NCBI RefSeq assembly: GCF_020026895.1
Contig: NZ_JAINZW010000001.1
Span: 496,001-560,000 of the forward strand
Length of the DNA: 64,000 bases
Direction of reading: 5' to 3'
Origin: Novilysobacter selenitireducens
GTDB taxonomy: Bacteria > Pseudomonadota > Gammaproteobacteria > Xanthomonadales > Xanthomonadaceae
Made by a program: the position numbers and the translations under genes. Positions within the stretch are counted from its first letter, which is position 1, and the number at the start of each line of letters is the position of its first letter. The notes under the pieces are model-generated. The model ran no database searches, had not been told where the DNA came from, and saw only the letters and a list, made by a program, of their open reading frames with translations. Shown in pieces: positions 1 through 8,302 of the stretch.

Positions 1-266
1 AGCTGGCCGGCGTCGACCAGCCGGGCGACGGCGCGGCTCACGGCCACCTTGTCCATCGCCGTGCGCTGCGCAACCTCGCCGGCCGACAGGTCCGGGTAGC
101 GGCCCAGCACGGCCATCACCCGCCACTCGGTCACGCCCAGCCCGAAGCGCTCGGAATACACGCGCGCGATCGCGCTGCTGACGCGGTTGGACAGCACCGA
201 CAGCCGGTAGGGCAAGAAGTGTTCGAGGTCGAGCTCGGCATGCGGCCGGTCGTCGCGACGGTTCAT
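1..266 (-). CDS. MarR-family transcriptional regulator (partial, C-terminus cut)
   Basis: Reading the minus strand from the ATG at 266 gives 88 residues and runs off the window start. The visible part holds the MarR winged-helix fold: a helical dimerisation stretch (ERFGLGVTEWRVMAVLGRYP, about residues 39-58), then helix-turn-helix (LSAGEVAQRTAMDKVAVSR, about 60-78). It is transcribed divergently from hppD, with a palindrome between the two starts, so it is probably the local regulator of tyrosine or homogentisate catabolism. The role is inferred from position and from MarR regulators known beside hppD/hmg genes in Xanthomonadaceae; the ligand is not visible. Confidence 0.85.
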   Translation of the reverse strand, partial: MNRRDDRPHAELDLEHFLPYRLSVLSNRVSSAIARVYSERFGLGVTEWRVMAVLGRYPDLSAGEVAQRTAMDKVAVSRAVARLVDAGQ

Positions 267-279
267 GTTGCGCTGTGCC

Positions 280-308
280 TTGCCTATGGTTTCATGTGAA
301 ACTATAAC
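280..308 (+). promoter_or_regulatory. Candidate hppD promoter
   Basis: TTGCCT (280-285) and TATAAC (303-308) are separated by 17 bases and lie 65 bases upstream of the hppD start. The spacer is almost entirely taken up by the inverted repeat at 285-306, so a repressor bound there would block RNA polymerase directly. The transcription start is inferred, not shown. Confidence 0.5.
285..306. promoter_or_regulatory. Candidate MarR operator, 22-bp inverted repeat
   Basis: The arms are TATgGTTTCA and TGAAACtATA around a TG centre; only one base pair of the two 10-base arms fails to match. It sits 19 bases ahead of the marR start and inside the hppD promoter spacer. A near copy (15 of 18 bases) lies ahead of fahA at 28786-28803, another gene of the same pathway, which strongly supports a shared operator. 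Confidence 0.65.
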
Positions 309-372
309 CTCTCAGGCAGGCCCCGCGACCGCGCGCGGCCGGCCCCGGCCACGCTTCACGCAGGAGTCCCCC

Positions 373-1479
373 ATGAGCGCACAGTCCGCAGCCCAAGCCC
401 CGAACCTCGGCATGCAGGTCACCACCTTCGAGAACCCGCTGGGGATCGACGGCTTCGAGTTCGTCGAGTTCGCCGCGCCGGAAGGCCAGCAGCAGCTGCT
501 GCACGACTACTTCCGCAACATGGGCTTCACTGCGGTCCTGCGCCACAAGACGCGGCCGATCACCGTCTACCGTCAGGGCAGCGTCAACTTCCTCGTGAAC
601 GAGGACCCCGACAGCTTCGCCGCCGACTTCGCCAAGGCCCACGGCCCCAGCGCGTGCGGCTTCGCGATCCGCTTCAAGGAGTCGTCCGACACCGTCTGCA
701 AGACCGTGCTGGGCAACGGCGGCGAGGCCATCGACCACAAGCCGCAGAGCAAGGCGATCGACGCGCCGGTGGTCAAGGGCATCGGCGACTGCATGCTGTA
801 CCTGGTCGACCGCTACGGCGACAAGGGCACGCCCTACGGCGACTTCGAGCCGATCGAGGGCGCCGACCAGAACCCGACCGGGTTCGGCCTGACCTTCATC
901 GACCACCTCACGCACAACCTCTACTTCGGCAACATGCAGAAGTGGTCGGACTACTACGAGCGCCTCTTCAACTTCCGCGAGATCCGCTACTTCGACATCA
1001 AGGGAGCCAAGACCGGCCTGGTGTCCAAGGCGATGACCGCGCCGGACGGCATCGTGCGCATCCCGCTCAACGAGTCCAACGACCCCAAGAGCCAGATCAA
1101 CGAGTACCTCGACGCCTACAAGGGCGAGGGCATCCAGCACATCGCCTGCTTCACCGACGACATCTACGGCACGGTCGAGGCCATGCGCGAGCGGGGCATC
1201 GAGTTCCTAGATACCCCCGACACCTACTTCGACGTGATTGACCAGCGCGTGCCCAACCACGGCGAGGACGTCGCGCGGCTTGCGCGCAACAAGATCCTGA
1301 TCGACGCCGACCCGGAGACCAAGCAGCGCAAGCTGCTGCAGATCTTCACCCAGAACGCAATCGGCCCGATCTTCTTTGAGATCATCCAGCGCAAGGGCAA
1401 CGAAGGCTTCGGCGAAGGCAACTTCCAGGCGCTGTTCGAGAGCATCGAGCGCGACCAGATGAAGCGCGGGGTTCTGTAA
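373..1479 (+). CDS. hppD: 4-hydroxyphenylpyruvate dioxygenase
   Basis: The 368-residue product converts 4-hydroxyphenylpyruvate to homogentisate, the second step of tyrosine degradation, in the cytoplasm. The iron ligands expected for the family are visible: H178 (IDHLTHN), H256 (IQHIACF) and E336 (FFEIIQRKG), in the two-domain vicinal-oxygen-chelate layout, and the length is normal. The start at 373 was chosen because it follows CAGGAG at 361-366 and begins the conserved region; an in-frame start at 265 would read through the operator and promoter. hmgA, the next enzyme, lies downstream with a DUF559 gene in between. Control by the divergent MarR protein is inferred. Confidence 0.97.
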   Translation: MSAQSAAQAPNLGMQVTTFENPLGIDGFEFVEFAAPEGQQQLLHDYFRNMGFTAVLRHKTRPITVYRQGSVNFLVNEDPDSFAADFAKAHGPSACGFAIRFKESSDTVCKTVLGNGGEAIDHKPQSKAIDAPVVKGIGDCMLYLVDRYGDKGTPYGDFEPIEGADQNPTGFGLTFIDHLTHNLYFGNMQKWSDYYERLFNFREIRYFDIKGAKTGLVSKAMTAPDGIVRIPLNESNDPKSQINEYLDAYKGEGIQHIACFTDDIYGTVEAMRERGIEFLDTPDTYFDVIDQRVPNHGEDVARLARNKILIDADPETKQRKLLQIFTQNAIGPIFFEIIQRKGNEGFGEGNFQALFESIERDQMKRGVL

Positions 1480-1511
1480 GCGCGTCGGATTGCCGATGCA
1501 GTGGTTGCTAG

Positions 1512-1550
1512 CCCCTCTCCCCACGGGAGAGGGGTTGGGGAGAGGGGCCG
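1512..1550. repeat. Left 39-bp inverted repeat flanking DUF559 gene
   Basis: A CCCCTCTCCCC/GGGAGAGGGG-type palindromic element. Its reverse complement matches 1909-1947 at 36 of 39 bases. It begins 32 bases after the hppD stop and ends just ahead of the DUF559 start codon. Confidence 0.85.
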
Positions 1551-1554
1551 AGGC

Positions 1555-1953
1555 ATGGACGCACGCACACGGGCCGCGTTGCCTACCCTGACCCTGGACA
1601 ATGCACGCCAGCTGCGTCGGGGGATGACCGACGCCGAGCGGGCGCTCTGGTGCCACCTTCGCGCCGGTCGGCTGGATGGCCTTAAGTTTCGCAGGCAGCA
1701 CCCGATCCCGCCGTATGTCGTCGACTTCTACTGCGATGCCGCGCGGCTGGTGATCGAGCTTGACGGATCGCAGCACACTCAAGAACGCGACCTGCATCGA
1801 ACACGATTTCTCGAGTCGAAGGGACTGACGGTGTTGCGCTTCTGGAACGACGACGCATTGCTGCATACGCAAGCCGTTCTCGACGCGGTCTGGAACATCG
1901 TCGGACCTCGGCCCCTCACCCCAACCCCTCTCCCGGTGGGAGAGGGGCTTTAG
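1555..1953 (+). CDS. DUF559 (Vsr-like endonuclease fold) protein
   Basis: A 132-residue protein with the DUF559 signature: TDAERALW (N-terminal), then [16 protein letters not shown] and [10 protein letters not shown], which carries the D...E-x-D pattern of the PD-(D/E)XK/Vsr-like nuclease fold, then LRFWNDD. The biochemical function of DUF559 is not established; nuclease activity is inference from the fold. The gene is bounded by a 39-bp inverted repeat, and its C-terminal residues ([13 protein letters not shown]) are encoded by the right repeat itself, so repeat and gene travel as one unit. The start at 1555 avoids translating the left repeat; a GTG at 1501 is in frame but would include it. 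It splits hppD from hmgA in an otherwise expected pairing. Confidence 0.8.
   Translation: MDARTRAALPTLTLDNARQLRRGMTDAERALWCHLRAGRLDGLKFRRQHPIPPYVVDFYCDAARLVIELDGSQHTQERDLHRTRFLESKGLTVLRFWNDDALLHTQAVLDAVWNIVGPRPLTPTPLPVGEGL
1909..1947. repeat. Right 39-bp inverted repeat flanking DUF559 gene
   Basis: Inverted partner of 1512-1550, with 3 mismatches. It overlaps the 3' end of the DUF559 reading frame and ends 20 bases before the hmgA start. Confidence 0.85.
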
Positions 1954-1967
1954 ACAAAGGCACTGCC

Positions 1968-3272
1968 ATGGGTATCGTCTCCAACGGCTACCAATCCGGC
2001 TTCGGCAACGAGTTCGCCACCGAGGCGCTTGAAGGCACGCTGCCCGTGGGGCGCAACTCGCCGCAGCGCGTCGCGCACGGGTTGTACGCCGAACAGCTGT
2101 CGGGCACCGCGTTCACCGCGCCGCGCAGCGAGAACCGGCGCAGCTGGCTGTACCGGATCCGTCCCGCTGCGATGCATGGCAGCTTCTCGCGCTACCGCGC
2201 CGACGACGCCGCGACGTTCCACAACGATTTCTGCGATGGCCCGGTGTCGCCGGACCAGCTGCGCTGGAACCCGCTACCGCTGCCGGACGCGCCGACGGAT
2301 TTCGTGGATGGACTGTTCACCATGGCCGGCAACGGCGGCCCCGACGCCCAGACCGGCATCGGCGTGCACCTGTACGCGGCCAACCGCGACATGGAGGGGC
2401 GCTTCTTCTACGACGCCGACGGCGAGCTGCTGATCGTCCCGCAGCAGGGCCGCCTGCACATCGCCACCGAGATGGGCGTGCTGGAGGTGGAGCCGCAGGA
2501 GATCGCGGTGATCCCGCGCGGCGTGCGCTTCGCGGTGTCGTTGCCCGACGGCGAGGCGCGCGGCTACGTCTGCGAGAACTTCGGCGCGATGCTGCGGCTG
2601 CCCGACCTCGGGCCGATCGGCAGCAACGGCCTGGCCAATCCGCGCGACTTCCTGGCGCCGCACGCGGCGTACGAGGACCGCGAAGGCGACTTCGAACTGG
2701 TCGCCAAGTTCCAGGGCCACCTGTGGCGCGCCTACATCGGCCATTCGCCGCTGGACGTGGTCGGCTGGCACGGCAACTACGCGCCCTACAAGTACGACCT
2801 GCGCCGCTTCAACACCATCGGCTCGATCAGCTTCGACCACCCCGACCCGAGCATCTTCCTGGTGCTGCATTCGGCCAGCGACACGCCGGGCACCAGCAAC
2901 CTGGACTTCGTGATCTTCCCGCCGCGCATCCTGGCGATGCAGGACACGTTCCGGCCGCCGTGGTTCCACCGCAACATCGCCAGCGAGTTCATGGGCCTGG
3001 TGCATGGCGCGTACGACGCCAAGGCCGAGGGCTTCGCGCCGGGTGGCTGCTCGCTGCACAACTCGATGACCGGGCACGGGCCGGACGCGGCGACGTTCGA
3101 GAAGGCCAGTAGCGCCGACCTGTCCAGGCCCGACGTCATCACCGACACGATGGCCTTCATGTTCGAGTCGCGCGCGGTCATCCGTCCGACGGTGCAGGCG
3201 TTCGACGCCGCGCACCGCCAGCGCGACTACCAGGCCTGCTGGGCCGGCTTGCAGAAGCACTTCACCGGCTGA
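1968..3272 (+). CDS. hmgA: Homogentisate 1,2-dioxygenase
   Basis: This 434-residue cupin-type enzyme opens the aromatic ring of homogentisate to give maleylacetoacetate. It shows the family N-terminus ([16 protein letters not shown]), the central cupin segment ([11 protein letters not shown]) and the C-terminal iron site, with the H-x5-E of FHRNIASEF followed by the histidine-rich loop [15 protein letters not shown]. Length is typical. A weak AAAGG (1956-1960) precedes the ATG. No separate MarR-like operator is visible upstream, so it is probably read from the hppD promoter through the inserted DUF559 unit. The remaining steps, maiA and fahA, are at 28.8-30.6 kb. Confidence 0.97.
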   Translation: MGIVSNGYQSGFGNEFATEALEGTLPVGRNSPQRVAHGLYAEQLSGTAFTAPRSENRRSWLYRIRPAAMHGSFSRYRADDAATFHNDFCDGPVSPDQLRWNPLPLPDAPTDFVDGLFTMAGNGGPDAQTGIGVHLYAANRDMEGRFFYDADGELLIVPQQGRLHIATEMGVLEVEPQEIAVIPRGVRFAVSLPDGEARGYVCENFGAMLRLPDLGPIGSNGLANPRDFLAPHAAYEDREGDFELVAKFQGHLWRAYIGHSPLDVVGWHGNYAPYKYDLRRFNTIGSISFDHPDPSIFLVLHSASDTPGTSNLDFVIFPPRILAMQDTFRPPWFHRNIASEFMGLVHGAYDAKAEGFAPGGCSLHNSMTGHGPDAATFEKASSADLSRPDVITDTMAFMFESRAVIRPTVQAFDAAHRQRDYQACWAGLQKHFTG

Positions 3273-3341
3273 CGCTTCGCGGCGGCTTCACGGGGCGCGG
3301 CTAGGCTGCGGCGGATTCGTTCCACCGCCCGGAGCCCGCGC

Positions 3342-3986
3342 ATGCGCCACGCCCTGTCGATCGCCGTCCTGCTGACCCTGTCGCTCGCGGCTTGTACCGG
3401 AGAGCGCGAAGGTCCTTCGGACACGGCGGGCGATCCCGCCGCGCCGCCGGCGATGGACGCGCCGGCCGTCGCCGACCAGCCCAGCGAAGACATCCCGCCC
3501 GCGACCGCCCCCACCCCCGTGCCGCCCGTTGCGGAGGGCACGTTCGCCGCGCGCATGGACGGCGTCGCCGGGGCCCGGTTCGGAATGACCGCCGACGAAG
3601 TCCGTGCGGTCTGGGGCGGTGAGCTGCAGGGCAATCCGGCCGAGGGCCAGGAATGCTTCCACCTCAGTCCGGCCGGGCAGTCGACCCCGGCGCAGTTCGC
3701 GTTGATGTTCGGCGACGGCCGGCTGGTGCGGTACTCGGCCGAGAGCCCGGACCGCGTCGCGCCCGGTGGTGGTCGGCGTGGAATGGCCGCCGACGACATC
3801 CGTGCGATGTATGACGGCCGGGTCGAGGCGAGCCCGCACAAGTACACCGACGGCCACTACCTGCGCGTCACCGGGCAGGACGGCAGCGCGGCCGTCATCG
3901 TGTTCGAGACCGATGCCGAGGGCACCGTGACCGAATGGCGCGTCGGCCTCGCGCCGTACGTGGACTACGTGGAAGGCTGCGCGTAA
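3342..3986 (+). CDS. Putative lipoprotein, unknown function
   Basis: The 214-residue product starts with a short basic n-region, a hydrophobic core and the lipobox LAAC (cysteine about residue 18), so it should be exported and lipid-anchored. A proline/alanine/aspartate-rich linker (about 20-65) is followed by a compact domain with GARFGMTADEVRAVWGG near its start and a partly similar GGRRGMAADDIRAMYDG later, suggesting two copies of a small alpha/beta repeat. The family is not recognised. It stands alone between hmgA and a cation exchanger. Confidence 0.75.
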   Translation: MRHALSIAVLLTLSLAACTGEREGPSDTAGDPAAPPAMDAPAVADQPSEDIPPATAPTPVPPVAEGTFAARMDGVAGARFGMTADEVRAVWGGELQGNPAEGQECFHLSPAGQSTPAQFALMFGDGRLVRYSAESPDRVAPGGGRRGMAADDIRAMYDGRVEASPHKYTDGHYLRVTGQDGSAAVIVFETDAEGTVTEWRVGLAPYVDYVEGCA

Positions 3987-4001
3987 GTAAGCCACGCGTT
4001 G

Positions 4002-4020
4002 GGCCCGGGGCGCCCGGGCC
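4002..4020 (+). terminator. GC-rich hairpin after the lipoprotein gene
   Basis: An 8-bp perfect stem (GGCCCGGG with CCCGGGCC, 3-base loop) starting 16 bases after the stop codon. There is no T-run, so it is at best a weak or Rho-assisted terminator. The -10-like TAGAAT at 4034-4039 of the next gene follows directly. Confidence 0.35.
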
Positions 4021-4085
4021 GGGGCGCTCGGCCTAGAATCAACCCGCAGCGGGCCCGCCGTGGGACCGGAGACAAGGGGACGGAC

Positions 4086-5039
4086 ATGTGGGCATCGCTG
4101 GGATGGTTTGCGCTGGGGCTTCTGCTGCTGGCACTGGGCGGCGATTCTATCGTCAAGGGCGCGGCCGGCCTGTCACGCCGTCTGGGTTTTTCGCCGTTCG
4201 TGGCCGGGCTGGTGCTGGTGACCATCGCCACCTCGCTGCCGGAACTGGCCGTCAACCTGCATGCCGTCGGGCGCGGTGAGACCGGGCTGGCGCTGGGCAA
4301 CGCGGTCGGCAGCAACGTCGTCAACATCGGCCTGACCCTGGGCGCTGCGGCCGTGGCCGCGCCGCTGCTCGTGCGCTGGCGGGCGCTGTCGCCGCTGCTG
4401 GGCTTCCTGCTGGCCGGCACGGTGGTCGTGGCGCTGCTGGGCCTGGACGGCACGTTGTCGCGCATCGAGGGCATCGGCCTGGTCGTGTCGTTCGTCGCGG
4501 TGCTGGCGTTCGACCTGACGCGCCGGCGCGAGGAGGCGCCGGAGCTGCGCGCGGAGATCGAGGCCTACACCGAGACCCGCGGCGGGCTCGGCCTGAACCT
4601 GATCCGCTTCGCCATTGCCGCGGCGCTGCTGTACTACGGTGCGCGTTACGTGGTGGATGGCGCGCTGGGCCTGGGCCCGGCGTGGGGCATGAACCCGCTG
4701 CTGCTCGGCCTGCTGCCGGTCGCCATCGGCACGGCGCTGCCGGAAGTCGCCGCCGCCATTGCCGCCGCGCGCCGCGGACAGGGTGACATGGTGCTGGGCC
4801 ACGTGGTCGGCGCCAGCCTGTTCAACCTGCTGGTGGTCGTCGGCGGCATGGCCGTGCTGCGGCCGCTGCCGGTGCCGGAATCGTTCGTGCGGCTGGAGTG
4901 GCCGGCGGCGTTCGTGTTCGCCCTGATGCTGGTGCCGATGCTGCGCGGCGACCTGCGGCTGGGCCGGCGCGAAGGCGGCATCCTGCTGGCGGCATTCGTC
5001 GGCTGGGTACTGCTGGAGTGGTGGGTGATCCGCCACTGA
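4086..5039 (+). CDS. CaCA-family sodium/calcium exchanger-like membrane protein
   Basis: This 317-residue integral membrane protein has the two inverted alpha-repeats that define the calcium/cation antiporter family: alpha-1 with TIATSLPELAVNLHA and GNAVGSNVVNIGL (about residues 55-90), and alpha-2 with AIGTALPEVAAAIAAARRG and GHVVGASLFNLLVVVG (about 215-260). The conserved acidic residue of each repeat (SLPE, ALPE) is present. About ten membrane segments are expected. The start at 4086 follows GGAG/AAGGGG sequence and a TAGAAT -10-like box about 50 bases upstream. Which ion it carries (calcium or another) cannot be told from sequence. Confidence 0.88.
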   Translation: MWASLGWFALGLLLLALGGDSIVKGAAGLSRRLGFSPFVAGLVLVTIATSLPELAVNLHAVGRGETGLALGNAVGSNVVNIGLTLGAAAVAAPLLVRWRALSPLLGFLLAGTVVVALLGLDGTLSRIEGIGLVVSFVAVLAFDLTRRREEAPELRAEIEAYTETRGGLGLNLIRFAIAAALLYYGARYVVDGALGLGPAWGMNPLLLGLLPVAIGTALPEVAAAIAAARRGQGDMVLGHVVGASLFNLLVVVGGMAVLRPLPVPESFVRLEWPAAFVFALMLVPMLRGDLRLGRREGGILLAAFVGWVLLEWWVIRH

Positions 5040-5089
5040 CCGGGCGCACGCGCCGCTTCATTTCGTGCGGGGCCGATCACATGCCGCGG

Positions 5090-5488
5090 TTACCCGCGGC
5101 CGTCGCCATCCCCGCCGGCAGAACCCTCGCCCGGTTCAGGCACCGCCGGGGCTTCCGGGGTTTCCCCATCCGGCAACGTCGGGCGCTGGTCCGGGGCGAG
5201 CGCCAGTGCCGCGCGTGCCATCAGGTGCGCGCTGATCGGCGCGGTGATGAACAGGAACACGGTGATCAGGATTTCGCGCAGGCCCAGCGCGAGTCCGTCG
5301 CCGAGCCATGCGTGGTAGCCGATCGATGCGACCAGGATGCAGCCTACGCCCAGCGTGGTCGCCTTGGTCGGGCCGTGCAGGCGCTTGAGGAAGTCCGACA
5401 GCTTCACCAGCCCGAGCGAGCCGACCAGCACGAAGAAGCTGCCGATTGCCAGCAGCGCGGTGAGCGCGATGTCCAGGACCGGGCTCAT
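5090..5488 (-). CDS. mnhG: Monovalent cation/H+ antiporter subunit G
   Basis: Last gene of the minus-strand Mrp/Mnh operon. The 132-residue protein has three predicted membrane segments and the MnhG/PhaG hallmark LKRLHGPTKATTLGVG, followed by an acidic, proline-rich cytoplasmic tail (about 105-132). Its ATG overlaps the stop of mnhF by four bases (ATGA, 5485-5488), which sets the start; longer upstream frames only copy mnhF sequence. It is a non-ion-translocating accessory subunit of a multi-subunit Na+/H+ antiporter in the inner membrane. Confidence 0.93.
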   Translation of the reverse strand: MSPVLDIALTALLAIGSFFVLVGSLGLVKLSDFLKRLHGPTKATTLGVGCILVASIGYHAWLGDGLALGLREILITVFLFITAPISAHLMARAALALAPDQRPTLPDGETPEAPAVPEPGEGSAGGDGDGRG

Positions 5489-5754
5489 TCGACGATGTCC
5501 CGGCGCAGCACGTACTTGCTGAGCATCACGGTGCCGACGAAACCGAGCATGGCGATGACCAGCGCCGCCTCGAAGAACACCGACGAGCGCAGGTACATCC
5601 CGAACAGGATCAGCGCGGCGATGGTGTTCACGTACAGCGTGTCCAGGCCCAGGATGCGGTCGGGCACGGTGGGGCCGCGCAGCAGCCGCCACAGGCTCAT
5701 CAGCATCGCCAGGCCGACCACGTGCAGGGCGACGAGCACGGCGATGTCGGTCAT
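5485..5754 (-). CDS. mnhF: Monovalent cation/H+ antiporter subunit F
   Basis: An 89-residue, three-span membrane protein. The family motif GPTVPDRILGLDTL (about residues 27-40) is intact, followed by two hydrophobic helices. The stop of mnhE and the start of mnhF share one base (TGATG), and its own stop overlaps mnhG, so translation is tightly coupled. Confidence 0.94.
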   Translation of the reverse strand: MTDIAVLVALHVVGLAMLMSLWRLLRGPTVPDRILGLDTLYVNTIAALILFGMYLRSSVFFEAALVIAMLGFVGTVMLSKYVLRRDIVE

Positions 5755-6239
5755 CACGGGAAGATCTCCTTCAGCGGCGCCTCGTAGCGCGCCTTGATCT
5801 CGGCCACCGTCGCGTCGGCATCCTTCAGGTTGAATGCGTGCACCAGCAGGTGGCGCCGGTCTTCGGTCAGCTCGGCCGACAGCGTGCCCGGCGTCAGGGT
5901 GATGATGCTGGCCAGCGCGGTGATGCCATGGATGTTCTGCAGGTCCAGCGGCACCCAGATGAAGCCGGGCGTCAGGGCGCGCTCGGGACCGAGGATGCGG
6001 CGTGCGACCTCGATGTTGGACAGCAGCATGTCCCACAGCACACGCCGCGACAGCACGAGGATGGTGCGGGTGCGTCCGAAGTGCGCGCGCTCGGGCTGCA
6101 ACAGGCCGGCCAACAGCGGCAGCAGCAGTGCCATCACCGCGGCCAGCGCCAGCTGCCCGGGGCTGAAGTCGCCCACCAGCAGTAGCCACAGCACGAACAC
6201 GGCCACGCTCAGCGGCGGCGAAGGCAGCAGGCGGTTCAT
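5754..6239 (-). CDS. mnhE: Monovalent cation/H+ antiporter subunit E
   Basis: A 161-residue MnhE/PhaE subunit with two N-terminal membrane spans followed by a soluble domain. Typical family stretches are NIEVARRILGP, a segment around TPGTLSAEL (the TLTPGT motif common in MnhE), and a C-terminal alpha/beta tail with EIKARYEAPLKEIFP. It overlaps mnhD by four bases. Confidence 0.93.
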   Translation of the reverse strand: MNRLLPSPPLSVAVFVLWLLLVGDFSPGQLALAAVMALLLPLLAGLLQPERAHFGRTRTILVLSRRVLWDMLLSNIEVARRILGPERALTPGFIWVPLDLQNIHGITALASIITLTPGTLSAELTEDRRHLLVHAFNLKDADATVAEIKARYEAPLKEIFP

Positions 6240-7780
6240 GGCGACGGCTCCCGGATCTGCGGCGTGCGCTCACGTGCGGCCTGCATGTAAGCGGCCGGTT
6301 CCAGTACCTGTTGGGCGGCAGCCTGCGCGTAGCGCACCACCGGCGCGCCCCATAGCGTCAGGCCGATGCCGTAGGCCAGCAGCAGCCCCGCGCCGGCCCA
6401 CTGCGCGCGCAGCGGCGGCGAGGGCGGCCGCACGTCCGCCGGCCACGGCTCGGCACGCCAGAACACCTGGCTGCCGGTGCGTGCCAGTGCCACCAGCGTC
6501 AGCAGGCTGGTCAGCAGCACCGTGCCCCACACCCACATCCGGTAGCCGTCGGGCACGGCATCCAGCAGCAGCGCCTTGCCGATGAAACCCGACAACGGCG
6601 GCAGGCCCGCCACCGACACGGCGCCGATGCCGAACAGCGCCCCGAGCGGGGCGTTGCGCCGCAGGGGTCCCGCGTAGTCGAGCGCATCGCCGGCGCGCCC
6701 GCGCTGGCCGCGGATCAGGTCCATGACCAGGAACAGGCCGGCGGTGACGAAGGTGCTGTGCACCAGGTAGTACAGGCCGGCGCCGACCGTCGCGGGCGTG
6801 GACAGCGCGAAGGCGATGAACAGCGTGGCCGCCGAGGCGATCACCAGGTATGCCACCAGCATGCGCAGGGTCGATGCCGCCAGCGCACCGAGGGTGGCCA
6901 GCAGCAGCGTCAGCAGCCCGGTCCAGAACAGCCACGGCCACGCCCAGCCGGCGAGCTCACCCGGGCCGTCGCCGAACACCAGCGTGTACACGCGCAGCAC
7001 CGAGTACACGCCCACCTTGGTCATGATCGCGAACAGCGCCGCGACGGCAGCCGGCGCGCGCGCGTAGGCATTGGGCAGCCACAGGTACAGCGGCAGCAGC
7101 GCGGCCTTGGCGCAGAACACCACTAGCAGCAGCCCGGACGCGGCGCGCACCAGCGCCGCATCGTCCGGCGACAGCACCGCGACGCGCGCGCCCATCTCGG
7201 CCATGTTGAGCGAGCCCAGCAGGCCGTACAGCAGCCCCAGCGCGACCAGGAACAGGGTCGAGGCGGTGATGTTGAACACCACGTAGTGCAGGCCCGCCCG
7301 CATCCGTGCCCCGCGCCCGCCGCTGAGCAGCAGGCCGTAGGAGGCGATCAGCATCACCTCGAAGAACACGAACAGGTTGAACAGGTCGCCGGTCAGGAAC
7401 GCGCCATTGAGGCCGGCCAGCTGCAACTGGAACAGGCCATGGAAGTGCCGCGCGCGCCGGTCCCAGCCGGCACACGCATACAGCAGGCACGCGACCGCGA
7501 GCAGCGTGGTGGTCGCCACCAGGCCGGCGCTGAGGCGGTCGGCCACCAGCGCGATGCCGAGCCGCGCCGGCCAGTCGCCCAGCAGGTAGAAGGTGATCGC
7601 GCCGGTGTCGGCCTGGGCCAGCAGCGCGCCCACGGCCAGCAGCAGCGCCAGCATCCCGGTCCAGCCGATCGCGCGCTGCAGCCCGATGCCGCGGCGCTCG
7701 AACATGAGCGCCACGGCGCCGAACAGCAGCGGCAGCAGGATCGGCAGCACCGGCAGGTGCGGGGACAACGCCTGCAGCAT
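6236..7780 (-). CDS. mnhD: Monovalent cation/H+ antiporter subunit D
   Basis: The 514-residue product belongs to the NuoL/M/N family of proton-pumping subunits, with about 14 membrane helices. Characteristic stretches are LTGDLFNLFVFFEVMLIASY (about 129-148), with the conserved glutamate of helix 5, and KAALLPLYLWLPNAYARAP, with the lysine/tryptophan region of helix 7. Its start overlaps mnhC by one base. It is one of the two putative ion-translocating subunits of the Mrp complex (with MnhA). Confidence 0.95.
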   Translation of the reverse strand: MLQALSPHLPVLPILLPLLFGAVALMFERRGIGLQRAIGWTGMLALLLAVGALLAQADTGAITFYLLGDWPARLGIALVADRLSAGLVATTTLLAVACLLYACAGWDRRARHFHGLFQLQLAGLNGAFLTGDLFNLFVFFEVMLIASYGLLLSGGRGARMRAGLHYVVFNITASTLFLVALGLLYGLLGSLNMAEMGARVAVLSPDDAALVRAASGLLLVVFCAKAALLPLYLWLPNAYARAPAAVAALFAIMTKVGVYSVLRVYTLVFGDGPGELAGWAWPWLFWTGLLTLLLATLGALAASTLRMLVAYLVIASAATLFIAFALSTPATVGAGLYYLVHSTFVTAGLFLVMDLIRGQRGRAGDALDYAGPLRRNAPLGALFGIGAVSVAGLPPLSGFIGKALLLDAVPDGYRMWVWGTVLLTSLLTLVALARTGSQVFWRAEPWPADVRPPSPPLRAQWAGAGLLLAYGIGLTLWGAPVVRYAQAAAQQVLEPAAYMQAARERTPQIREPSP

Positions 7781-8127
7781 CAGGGCATCCCCTCGCCGCC
7801 GGCATCGACGTGGTCATCGCCGTTGTCGGCGCGGCTGCGCATGGCCACCACGATCGTTACGGCCGTCATCGCAAAGGCGATCACGATGGCCGTCAGTACC
7901 AGGGCCTGCGGCAGCGGATCGGTGTAGTTCGCCAGCACGGTTTCGACGCCCGGCTTGAGCACCGGCGGCTTGCCGACAACCAGCCGGCCCGCGGAGAAGA
8001 TCAGCAGGTTGGTGGCGTACGACAGCAGCGTCAGCCCGAGGATCATGTCGAAGCTGCGAGAGCGCAGCAGCAGGTAGACGCCGGCGGCGGTCAATGCGCC
8101 GATGACGAGGGCAAGTGCAAGTTCCAC
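7780..8127 (-). CDS. mnhC: Monovalent cation/H+ antiporter subunit C (NuoK-like)
   Basis: A 115-residue, three-helix protein of the NuoK/MnhC type (GVYLLLRSRSFDMILGLTLL, then ALVLTAIVIAFAMTAVTIVV). It follows mnhA after a 175-base gap, whereas all later genes of the operon overlap; that gap holds a hairpin (8246-8266) but no separate promoter that I can support. Its C-terminal tail is unusually acidic (GDDHVDAGGEGMP). Confidence 0.93.
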   Translation of the reverse strand: MELALALVIGALTAAGVYLLLRSRSFDMILGLTLLSYATNLLIFSAGRLVVGKPPVLKPGVETVLANYTDPLPQALVLTAIVIAFAMTAVTIVVAMRSRADNGDDHVDAGGEGMP

Positions 8128-8245
8128 TAGGAGAGTCCTCGTTGCTTGGCCGTGCCGGGCGCCGGCAACCTTCCGGACTGCGCGTTGCGCATTCGGGATT
8201 CCGTCGTCCTCCAGATCCCCGACATCACCGCTGCGCGTTGATGTC

Positions 8246-8266
8246 GCCCCCCTGACTCAAGGGGGC
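8246..8266 (-). other. Hairpin in the mnhA-mnhC gap
   Basis: GCCCCC and GGGGGC flank a 9-base loop, 37 bases after the mnhA stop on the minus strand. With no T-run following, it could attenuate or process the message between mnhA and mnhC, but nothing else supports a function. Confidence 0.3.
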
Positions 8267-8302
8267 TGAAAACCGGACTACGTTGCCGCGCAGGCTCGTG
8301 CG

